NCBI GenBank assembly: GCA_934693135.1
Contig: CAKUVA010000030.1
Span: 1-22,814, forward strand
Direction: 5' to 3'
DNA from: an uncultured Bacteroidales bacterium
GTDB taxonomy: Bacteria; Bacteroidota; Bacteroidia; Bacteroidales; UBA932
DNA: 22,814 nucleotides
Shown: piece by piece, positions 16,222-22,814 of the stretch
Numbering within the stretch: the stretch's first letter is position 1
How the letters are laid out: each line of letters begins with the position of its first letter
The notes under the pieces: generated by a model
Seen by the model: the letters and a program-made list of their open reading frames with translations, nothing else
Databases searched by the model: none
What the model was told of the DNA's origin: nothing
Translations under genes and position numbers: made by a program

Positions 16222-17151
16222 ATGGATAACAATGCAACGGCCGGTAAAGCAAAACTTGCAGGCATATATATTCTTTCGCTATTGGCGATTATATTATGGG
16301 GAATGTCTTATCTGTGGAGTGATTCACTCCTCACGATGGGTATTCCGGTGGAATATGTCGTATTTGTAAGGATATCCATTGCAGGACTTACACTTCTCGG
16401 TTTTAATATTCTAATGAAGAATAGCATTGCCGTAAAGAAAAAGGACATTCCTAAATTCATGCTCCTATCTCTCTTTGAGCCGTTCATATATTTTGTGGCA
16501 GAAACATATGGAATCAAGCTTACAGAGTCGCCGACTATCAGTTCTCTGTTCATTGCTACAAGTCCTATTTTTTCAGTGATTGTAGGAATTTTCGTATTCA
16601 AAGAGCGTTTTAGCCTTCTGAATATGTTTGGAATCTTGGTATGTCTCGGTGGCATTGTCATGGTGACACTATGCGCTGAAACGATGGGAGACGCTTTTAT
16701 GCTTGGAATGTTGCTTCTTCTTGTGGCTGTACTTTCTGAGGTAGGACATGCTTCCATGACCAAATATCTATCGGATTCATATCATCCGGCAGTGATTGTC
16801 ATGTATCAGTTCCTAATAGGTTCGATATTTCTACTTCCTTTGTTCCTTACGCGAGGACTTGTGCATTATGATGCCGCCTTGTATATGTCATGGGCAGTAT
16901 GGAAGCCTGTAATTTGCTTAGCCGTATTCTGTTCGTGTATCGCTTTCGTCCTCTGGGCAAACACCATCAAATATCTCGGTGTTGCCAAATCAAGCATCTT
17001 TATGTCCACAATTCCTGTGTTTACGGCTATTGAAGGCTGGATTCTTGGACAGGAACTCCTTACTGGCAAACAATGGCTTGGAATACTTATATCATGCTTC
17101 GGTGTGATTATGTCGCAATATGTAATAAAAAAACGTATCAAGAATTCCTGA
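16222..17151 (+). CDS. EamA/DMT-superfamily transporter
   Basis: This 309-residue membrane protein has about ten hydrophobic helices arranged as two EamA repeats (about 12-145 and 158-300), the hallmark of RhaT/YdcZ-like drug/metabolite transporters. Recognisable segments are IILWGMSYLWSDSLL at the N-terminus, ATSPIFSVIVGIFVFKERFS closing repeat 1 and STIPVFTAIEGWILGQELL closing repeat 2. Each has the Pro followed by an acidic residue typical of the repeat. It ends in a basic tail (IKKRIKNS). Family members export amino acids, nucleotides or other metabolites; the substrate cannot be told. The stop codon lies within the hairpin of the shared terminator. Confidence 0.93.
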   Translation: MDNNATAGKAKLAGIYILSLLAIILWGMSYLWSDSLLTMGIPVEYVVFVRISIAGLTLLGFNILMKNSIAVKKKDIPKFMLLSLFEPFIYFVAETYGIKLTESPTISSLFIATSPIFSVIVGIFVFKERFSLLNMFGILVCLGGIVMVTLCAETMGDAFMLGMLLLLVAVLSEVGHASMTKYLSDSYHPAVIVMYQFLIGSIFLLPLFLTRGLVHYDAALYMSWAVWKPVICLAVFCSCIAFVLWANTIKYLGVAKSSIFMSTIPVFTAIEGWILGQELLTGKQWLGILISCFGVIMSQYVIKKRIKNS

Positions 17152-17170
17152 CACGTTTTCTGAAAATTAT
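17126..17170. terminator. Bidirectional terminator overlapping the end of the EamA gene
   Basis: AAAACGT (17130-17136) pairs with ACGTTTT (17153-17159). After one A-C mismatch, TCA (17138-17140) pairs with TGA (17149-17151), which is the EamA stop codon, leaving an 8-nt loop. On the minus strand the stem is followed by a T run from the A run at 17127-17133, fitting the pyrC operon. On the plus strand a T run lies slightly further on (17170-17175). The hairpin covers both convergent gene ends, which are only 15 nt apart. Confidence 0.7.
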
Positions 17171-18606
17171 TTTTTGAAGGTCAAGGCTTTTCCATGCGGG
17201 ATTTCATCGCAGGAAAGGCCGTTCTTGACGACCTGTATTCCTCCAAGAAAGACTGTTTCGACGAATCCTTTAAGTTTGGTTCCTTTATAAGGTGTCCATC
17301 CGCATTTGTAAGCTGCCCATGCTGCTCCAGCTTCAGATTGCCCCACAATAAATTCTTTTTCCGTGTCAATGACAATTATATCCGCCAGATAACCTTTCCG
17401 AAGTGAGCCGCGTTTTTCTATTCCGAATAACTCTGACGGCTTTTCAGATATGGCAGATGCTATTACATTCAAAGGAATATTCTCCTCTGATGCGATAGTA
17501 AGCAGTACAGATATGGCTTGTTGTATGGAAGGCATCCCTGATGGGCATGTCGTGTATGGACGTTGTTTCTCTTCTGCAAGATGCGGTGCGTGGTCCGACC
17601 CGATAGTATCTATGATTCCGTCTTTCAAAGCCTGCCTCAATGCGGCTCTATCCTTGGCTGTTTTTATTGATGGATTGCATTTGATAAGGCTCCCCAATCT
17701 GTTATAATCCTCATCGCAGAACCAAAGGTAATTAGCTGATGTCTCGGCTGTTATGTTAGGATTATATTGTTTTGCTGCACGAATCATCTCTATTTCCTCT
17801 GCTGTAGTAACATGGCATATATGTAGCTTTGTTCCATGTTTCATAGCCATTTCCAAGGCCTTTATTGTGCTTCTGATGCATGCCGTTCTGCTTCGGATAT
17901 TTTCATGCTCTCTTATCGGTATATTATCGCCGAATTCTGCTTTTGCCCTTTCCAAATTGGCCTTTATAATGGATTCGTCCTCACTGTGAATGAGAATTCT
18001 TGCATTTTGTATACTGAAAAGATTCTCCAATGCCTTTCCTTTATCTACAAGCATATTGCCTGTGGAGGATCCCATGAATACTTTCACACCAGCAAATTCA
18101 TTGCCCCTATCACCCTCGAGCCATTCTTTTATCAATGGTGGATTATCATTGTCTGCACCAATGTGAAATCCCCAGTTTGTATAGCATCTGTCTTTTGCAA
18201 GAGCACATTTTTCATGTAGTCTTGTCATATCGGTGGTGACAGGCTTCGTGTTGGGCATATCGATGAATGATGTCACACCACCGAGCATTGCTGCCTTTGA
18301 TTCGGACTTCATGTCCGCTTTGTAAGTCATCCCCGGTTCCCTGAAATGCACATGTGCATCGATTCCACCGGCCATGATTACTTTTCCGGACAAATTTAGC
18401 AATTCAGTATCTGATTTATCATTCAAGATACTGTTCTCGAGCTCTTCATACCTAATTTTCTTTCCATTGTATGTGGTGCTACCATCATCATCGCGGTACC
18501 ATATTTCGGCGATAGTGTCGTCTTCAATCAGAAGCGTCCCTTGCCTGACCTGCATGGCCGTGGCAATGGACGCACCTGACAGAAGAATTCTTCTGTTTTT
18601 AACCAT
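17167..18606 (-). CDS. pyrC: Dihydroorotase (type I, amidohydrolase superfamily)
   Basis: This 479-residue enzyme interconverts carbamoyl-aspartate and dihydroorotate in pyrimidine synthesis. Metal-site residues are visible: H85 and H87 in DAHVHFREPG, H207 in ILIHSEDE, H265 in HICHVTTAEE and D338 in GSDHAPH. K175 in AGVKVFMGSSTGNM could be the bridging lysine. Substrate-binding RIKCNP-like LIKCNPSIKTA follows. It is about 30 residues longer than the family norm because of a polar insertion at about residues 37-68, just before the metal site. The start lies 2 nt after the stop of the glycosyltransferase gene, so it is the last gene of this operon. The paralogous allantoinase and hydantoinase are less likely given KCNP and GSDHAPH. 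Confidence 0.92.
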   Translation of the reverse strand: MVKNRRILLSGASIATAMQVRQGTLLIEDDTIAEIWYRDDDGSTTYNGKKIRYEELENSILNDKSDTELLNLSGKVIMAGGIDAHVHFREPGMTYKADMKSESKAAMLGGVTSFIDMPNTKPVTTDMTRLHEKCALAKDRCYTNWGFHIGADNDNPPLIKEWLEGDRGNEFAGVKVFMGSSTGNMLVDKGKALENLFSIQNARILIHSEDESIIKANLERAKAEFGDNIPIREHENIRSRTACIRSTIKALEMAMKHGTKLHICHVTTAEEIEMIRAAKQYNPNITAETSANYLWFCDEDYNRLGSLIKCNPSIKTAKDRAALRQALKDGIIDTIGSDHAPHLAEEKQRPYTTCPSGMPSIQQAISVLLTIASEENIPLNVIASAISEKPSELFGIEKRGSLRKGYLADIIVIDTEKEFIVGQSEAGAAWAAYKCGWTPYKGTKLKGFVETVFLGGIQVVKNGLSCDEIPHGKALTFKK

Positions 18607-18608
18607 TT

Positions 18609-19337
18609 TTAATTTGTTTTAGGCAATATCTTTCTGAATCTAAGTTTCAGTACTCCCCAAAAAGCTTCTCCAAATATACCACCACTCATTTTTGAGGTGC
18701 CTGCTTTTCTGTTAACGAAGATTATAGGGACTTCTACAATCTTGAATCCGAGCTTGTAAGTGGTATATTTCATCTCTATCTGAAATCCATAGCCCTTCAT
18801 TTGTACATTGTCCAAATTGATGGTATTTAGGACTCTGTTGCTATAACACTTGAATCCTGCTGTGCAGTCATAGACTTTCATGCCCAGCACTGTGCGAACA
18901 TATACCGATGCATAGTATGACATTATAATCCTGCCTATAGGCCAGTTGATCACACTTATACCGTCGCAATATCTGGAACCTATTGCGAGATCTGCTCCAT
19001 CCTTGCATGCTTTGTAAAGCCTTGGCAAGTCGTCTGGATTATGGGAAAAATCGGCATCCATTTCGAATGTATAATCATATCCGTGTGCCAATGACCATTT
19101 GAATCCTGTGATATATGCAGTCCCAAGACCCTGCTTTCCCTGTCTTTCCACAAGATTCAATCTTGATGGAAATTCTGTTTGAAGGCTCTTGACGATGGCG
19201 GCTGTCCCATCAGGTGAGCCATCATCTATTACCAAGATGTCATACCCACCATCGAGGGAGAACACCTTTCTAATGATATTCTCAATGTTCTCCTTCTCGT
19301 TATAGGTTGGGATGATTACTATTTTTCTGTCTTCCAT
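18609..19337 (-). CDS. Polyprenyl-phosphate mannosyltransferase-like glycosyltransferase (GT2, DPM1 type)
   Basis: The 242-residue protein is a soluble GT2 enzyme of the dolichol-phosphate mannose synthase (DPM1) type. It opens with VIIPTYNEKENIE. The nucleotide-binding Asp pair is VIDDGSPDGT (D38-D39). The metal-binding motif is EMDADFSHNP, and AIGSRYCDG follows. The conserved region DCTAGFKCY and the end VEVPIIFVNRKAGTSKM match DPM1 proteins. These enzymes transfer mannose or a similar sugar from a nucleotide donor to a polyprenyl phosphate, supplying periplasmic glycosylation. There is no C-terminal membrane domain, as in short DPM1 forms. The gene lies 15 nt after the peptidase gene and 2 nt before pyrC. 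The actual sugar is not certain. Confidence 0.92.
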   Translation of the reverse strand: MEDRKIVIIPTYNEKENIENIIRKVFSLDGGYDILVIDDGSPDGTAAIVKSLQTEFPSRLNLVERQGKQGLGTAYITGFKWSLAHGYDYTFEMDADFSHNPDDLPRLYKACKDGADLAIGSRYCDGISVINWPIGRIIMSYYASVYVRTVLGMKVYDCTAGFKCYSNRVLNTINLDNVQMKGYGFQIEMKYTTYKLGFKIVEVPIIFVNRKAGTSKMSGGIFGEAFWGVLKLRFRKILPKTN

Positions 19338-19352
19338 ATCAGAAATTGTTTG

Positions 19353-22300
19353 CTATTTTTCCGCAGCTTCTTTCAGCATTTCCTTAACCGCAGCTTCAAG
19401 CTGTTTATCTTCCCCTTTGAGAACAGATGCAGGATCGTTGTAAACGAGGATGTCAGGTTCTACTTGGTGATTTTCGCTGTAGTGTCCTTCATCAATGCAC
19501 CATGAGCCCACCTGAGGAATTCCGAATACTATTGAGCGGTTTATCTGAGTTTCCCACCATACCGCTGTCATTGTCCCTGCGACTGGAGTTCCTACGAGTT
19601 TGCCTATTCCCAAAGCCTTATAAGCATAAGGGAACCCACATGCATCAGAGTAGTTATCCTCGCATACCATTACGCAAGAAGGTTTTGTCCATTTGCTATA
19701 AGGATCGGTGCCTACATATTGTCCTCTTGGCTTGTATTCTACATAGGCTTTTCCACTGAGGAATGTCACAAGGTCATCGTGCAGCCATCCACCACCATTG
19801 TGCCTTGTGTCTACGATGAGCGCATCCGTGTTACGATACTTTCCGAGCGCTTTGGAATATACCTCCCTAAAGCTTGGCGAATCCATGCCTTCTACATGTA
19901 CATATCCTACTTTTCCATCAGAAAGCTCTTTTACCTTGTTTTCACGTTCCTTTACCCATCTCTTGTACATGAGAGCGTAGTCTGAGAACGAAGGCTCAAG
20001 ATAGAGTTCCACTTCCTTTTTGCCGTCTTTTTTGATCGTAATGGCTGTTTTCTTTCCGGCTTTTCCGGTCATGAGCTGATACCAGTCTTGTCCGGCTTTG
20101 ATTTCTTGCCCATCAATGGCCGATACGATGTCTCCTGCCTTGATCTCTGGATAAGCTATGGCGAGAGCTCCATCAGGGAGAACTTCCTTGATTAGAAGCC
20201 CATCTCCAGTATATAGATCATCATAGAGGACACCGAGGGTACCCATGTTCAGTCCGCTTCTATAGAAGAATCTTGCACCAGTATGAGATGCATTGAGCTC
20301 ACCGAGAATCTCGGAAAGAAGTTCTTGAAAGTCGAAATTGTTGTTTATATAAGGTAAAAACTGACTGTAATTTTCTTTGTAATAGTTCCAATCCACGCCA
20401 TGAAGATTAGGATCGTAGAACTTTTCAACAACCTGTTTCCACATGTGGTCGAAGATGTACTCACGCTCAGCTTTCGGTTTGAACTCATAATCTCCAGCAT
20501 AGCTGATGGATTTTCCTTCACCTCCGCTGACATTTATTCTGCTGATACCCATACCTGATGCGATATACAAAGTCTTTCCGTCTGCAGAAGGAATGATTGA
20601 CCCCATGCAACCTTTCTTGAGAACCTTGATACTTCCATCTTTCATATCTCTGACACATAGGTCATAGCTACTTTCCAAACGGCTTTCGTAGAAAAGTTTC
20701 TTACCATCGTTTGATAGATAGTGGTCTCCAAGGCGTCCGGAAAATTTAGTCAAGCGGAATATTCTGTCAGCTCTGTTAACGAGATCGAGTTTGAGTTTTT
20801 CAACCTTCTTAGTGTCAGTACTATCCTTTTTCTCGTCTTTCTTCTCGTCTTTCTTTACTTTTTTGTCATCAGCATTGATAATCTTAGCTATCTCATCATC
20901 CTCTTTGTCTCTGAAGAATTCTGTCATGGTTTTTCCGTCGAAGAACATAATATATATGTCATCTTCTGCTCCCCAGCTTCCATGACTTCTATATCCGTCT
21001 TTGTCTGATTGCCAAATCATGGCCTTTCCTCCCAAAGCCCATCTGAATGAACCATCACTATAGCCGCTCTCTGTTAGATCTGTGGCTTCTTTAGTGTCAA
21101 TGTCAATGAGCGCAATGTCGCTGTTGTTCCATCCACCATTTGCCTGATATGTCGAGAGAATATAATGACTGTCAGGGCTCCACTCAAATTCCATATCGCC
21201 ATCGCTATAAGAGTAGTTTGCTCCTTTGAGAAGAGATATGGCTTTGCCCCCTTTTGTAGGTTTGATTACGAGTTCTGTTCTATCACGGAGATATGCGACG
21301 TATTTTCCGTCAGGAGATACTTGTGGCTGGAAACATGTCTCTCCTTTATCTGAGAAAAGTTCCTCTTTGAATTCTGTGGCGTATGTGAAATATTTATCTT
21401 CTTTATTTACAAGAGATGATTTCCATATTCCCCAGTTACCATCACGTTCTGCGGAATAGTACAATGTCCTGCCATCTTCAGAGAAAGAAACATTTCTTTC
21501 TTGGGAAGCGGTATTCGTGATTCTCCTTGTGGTTTTGTAGTCTGTTGATGTTACGAATACATCGCCTCTGATTACCAATGCCACTTCTTTTTCGCTCTTG
21601 GCTACTGCCAATGATGTTGCTCCGCCGTTCATAACGAGTTTTTCAATGTCACGTTCGTCTTGGTCGGAATATACTGTGATGTCTACTTTTGATGGCTTTT
21701 GCCCATCTTTCATCGTGTATAGTTCGCCATTGTAGGAGAAAGCGAGCGTACCATTGTCAGCGACTGATAGATATCTTACAGGATTTTTATCTTCGAAAGT
21801 GAGTTGGATTGACTTATCTGGGGCGGAAAGGGAACTTTTGTAGATGTTCATTGCTTTTCCGTCACGTTCGCTGAGGTAATAGAAAGTGTCCCCATCTGCT
21901 GCGAATACAGGAGTCCTATCTTCTCCCTTATAGTCAGAAACTTTTTTGAATGTTCCCTCAGCATTGATGCTGAATCTTTCAGAACCAGGTTTGGATGTAT
22001 AGGACCAAATGTCTTTTGTCACTGCAGAGGTATGATGCTTTCTAAACGGATCCTCATAGCCTTTCCAATCTTCATACAAGACTTTACCGTCCTTGCTTAC
22101 ACTTATTGCTGAAATTGGAAGTGAAGTTACGAGAACAGGCCTTGCACCTGTTGTGTCTGTAATATAGAGCTGTGCCTGTCCCGGATAACCGTCGAAATTT
22201 ACATCTTGCTGTATGTTGGCGGAGAACAATATCCTTCCGTCCTTCAGTACATCCATGAGTTTCTCGTTTCCTGGATGGAACGTCAACCTTTTCGGGGTAC

Positions 22301-22595
22301 CGCCCTCACATGACGTAATATATAGGTCTTTGCTTTTCTCTCTATTTGATGAAAATACTATTTTTTTGCTATCGGCAGTCCATCTTGGATCTGAATCATA
22401 GGCTTCGTTTGTAGTAATCTGTAGTGCTCTTCCACCCGTTGTCGGAACTACGAAAATGTCGCCTTTGTAGCTGAAAGCAATTTTAGTCCCATCAGGAGAG
22501 ATGCTGTTTGTTCTCACCCATTTCGGACTTTCTTGGGCAAGAGCGGATCCTGTTGCCAGCGATGCCGCTAAAATCATTGTCAGTAATTTTTTCAT
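19353..22595 (-). CDS. Secreted tricorn-like S41 peptidase with beta-propeller and PDZ domains
   Basis: The 1080-residue protein starts with a signal peptide (MKKLLTMILAASLATGSALA, cleaved before QES). It continues with WD40/TolB-like propeller repeats (PDGTKIAFSYKGDIFV, DPRWTADSKKIVFSSNREK and others) up to about residue 680. A charged Lys/Asp/Glu linker interrupts them at about 569-597. The C-terminal half has the tricorn core, a PDZ domain (about 790-870) and the S41 catalytic domain with ALIVDTRHNGGGW. By analogy with tricorn protease the catalytic residues are S770-H771 (NASHTG), the nucleophile S983 in NYSDACGF and E1041 in ENHQVEPDI. It probably degrades peptides in the periplasm. It is the first gene of the operon with the glycosyltransferase and pyrC. 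Confidence 0.94.
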   Translation of the reverse strand: MKKLLTMILAASLATGSALAQESPKWVRTNSISPDGTKIAFSYKGDIFVVPTTGGRALQITTNEAYDSDPRWTADSKKIVFSSNREKSKDLYITSCEGGTPKRLTFHPGNEKLMDVLKDGRILFSANIQQDVNFDGYPGQAQLYITDTTGARPVLVTSLPISAISVSKDGKVLYEDWKGYEDPFRKHHTSAVTKDIWSYTSKPGSERFSINAEGTFKKVSDYKGEDRTPVFAADGDTFYYLSERDGKAMNIYKSSLSAPDKSIQLTFEDKNPVRYLSVADNGTLAFSYNGELYTMKDGQKPSKVDITVYSDQDERDIEKLVMNGGATSLAVAKSEKEVALVIRGDVFVTSTDYKTTRRITNTASQERNVSFSEDGRTLYYSAERDGNWGIWKSSLVNKEDKYFTYATEFKEELFSDKGETCFQPQVSPDGKYVAYLRDRTELVIKPTKGGKAISLLKGANYSYSDGDMEFEWSPDSHYILSTYQANGGWNNSDIALIDIDTKEATDLTESGYSDGSFRWALGGKAMIWQSDKDGYRSHGSWGAEDDIYIMFFDGKTMTEFFRDKEDDEIAKIINADDKKVKKDEKKDEKKDSTDTKKVEKLKLDLVNRADRIFRLTKFSGRLGDHYLSNDGKKLFYESRLESSYDLCVRDMKDGSIKVLKKGCMGSIIPSADGKTLYIASGMGISRINVSGGEGKSISYAGDYEFKPKAEREYIFDHMWKQVVEKFYDPNLHGVDWNYYKENYSQFLPYINNNFDFQELLSEILGELNASHTGARFFYRSGLNMGTLGVLYDDLYTGDGLLIKEVLPDGALAIAYPEIKAGDIVSAIDGQEIKAGQDWYQLMTGKAGKKTAITIKKDGKKEVELYLEPSFSDYALMYKRWVKERENKVKELSDGKVGYVHVEGMDSPSFREVYSKALGKYRNTDALIVDTRHNGGGWLHDDLVTFLSGKAYVEYKPRGQYVGTDPYSKWTKPSCVMVCEDNYSDACGFPYAYKALGIGKLVGTPVAGTMTAVWWETQINRSIVFGIPQVGSWCIDEGHYSENHQVEPDILVYNDPASVLKGEDKQLEAAVKEMLKEAAEK
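20832..20855. repeat. 12-bp tandem direct repeat in the charged linker of the tricorn-like peptidase
   Basis: Two perfect adjacent copies of CTCGTCTTTCTT on the plus strand encode two KKDE units on the minus strand (about residues 578-585). The unit is a multiple of three, so slippage would lengthen or shorten the Lys/Asp/Glu linker without shifting frame. Confidence 0.8.
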
Positions 22596-22628
22596 GCTAT
22601 ACCTTTTTTATCTCTTCAATTTCATTTT

Positions 22629-22636
22629 CAAATGTA
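22629..22636 (-). promoter_or_regulatory. Bacteroidota -7 promoter box for the peptidase-glycosyltransferase-pyrC operon
   Basis: On the minus strand the sequence reads TACATTTG, an exact TAnnTTTG match, 33 nt upstream of the peptidase ATG. The nearest -33-like element is ATTG at 22661-22664 with a long 24-nt spacer, so the -33 is weak. I see no other gene in the rest of the window edge (22637-22814). Confidence 0.6.
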
Positions 22637-22814
22637 CATAATATTTTCGGTAATGTTTATCAATGCTAAATAGAATCTGTTTAAATTTATCTTTAGAAGG
22701 TTATATAAGTCTTTATATCGAGGAGTTTGGATGTGGCTTTCTTGTTCTTGTTTCCCCCGGCCAATGTTCTTATTGTTCATCTTTCATTGTTTTGCTGTTT
22801 TCTATCAGTTTTTT

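Noticed and set aside
22632..22772. Small open frame of about 46 codons on the minus strand (starting MNNKNIGRGKQ), ending within the -7 box of the peptidase operon.
   Set aside because: It has no recognisable domain, its A/T-rich end looks like intergenic sequence, and it overlaps a good promoter box. It could also be chance.
1..22814. A hidden defence system, phage remnant, CRISPR array or mobile element.
   Set aside because: Nearly all of the window is filled by recognisable housekeeping genes. No repeat-spacer pattern, transposase, integrase, terminal inverted repeats or tRNA-linked direct repeats were seen.

Overview
The window looks like ordinary chromosomal DNA of a Bacteroidales bacterium (Bacteroidota), of moderate to low GC. 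Four signs support this. Start codons follow A/T-rich leaders without Shine-Dalgarno sequences. Several genes carry the Bacteroidota -7 promoter box TAnnTTTG. The primary sigma factor is short and lacks region 1.1. The gene content (tricorn-like S41 peptidase, DPM1-type glycosyltransferase beside a type I dihydroorotase, dnaN beside a DnaQ-like exonuclease) is also typical. The genus cannot be fixed by eye.

Layout, left to right. (1) The 3' end of an unidentified, GC-richer plus-strand gene (1-82), then a WecA/MraY-type undecaprenyl-phosphate sugar-1-phosphate transferase (129-1337) ending at a strong bidirectional terminator. (2) A minus-strand operon read from 5582 to 1620: dnaN, a DEDDh 3'-5' exonuclease, a divergent FAH-fold-like protein that seems to lack its metal ligands, and an HI0933-family flavoprotein. 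Its junctions are tightly packed (2-nt gap, 4-nt overlap, 1-nt overlap). (3) Divergent from dnaN, a plus-strand run of htrA/degP, rpoD, argS and a YgiQ-type radical SAM gene (5728-11630). (4) A small acidic conserved protein (11720-12082) between two hairpins. (5) A ClC-type anion transporter with CBS domains followed by tex (12187-16121). (6) An EamA/DMT exporter with its own promoter (16222-17151). (7) A convergent minus-strand operon read from 22595 to 17167: a large secreted tricorn-like peptidase, a polyprenyl-phosphate mannosyltransferase-like GT2 enzyme and dihydroorotase (pyrC). This group and eamA share a bidirectional terminator.

Together the genes cover replication (dnaN, exonuclease), transcription (rpoD, tex), translation (argS), envelope proteostasis and proteolysis (htrA, tricorn-like peptidase), lipid-linked glycan initiation and sugar donors (WecA-like, DPM1-like), pyrimidine synthesis (pyrC) and transport (ClC, EamA).

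I found no CRISPR array, insertion sequence, phage gene, integrase, toxin-antitoxin pair, defence system, tRNA or rRNA. I do not think the window contains an undescribed multi-gene system. The items most worth a second look are the metal-ligand-less FAH-like protein in the dnaN operon, the small acidic protein with a hairpin in its promoter region, the unusual selectivity motifs of the ClC protein, and a GC-rich patch inside tex.
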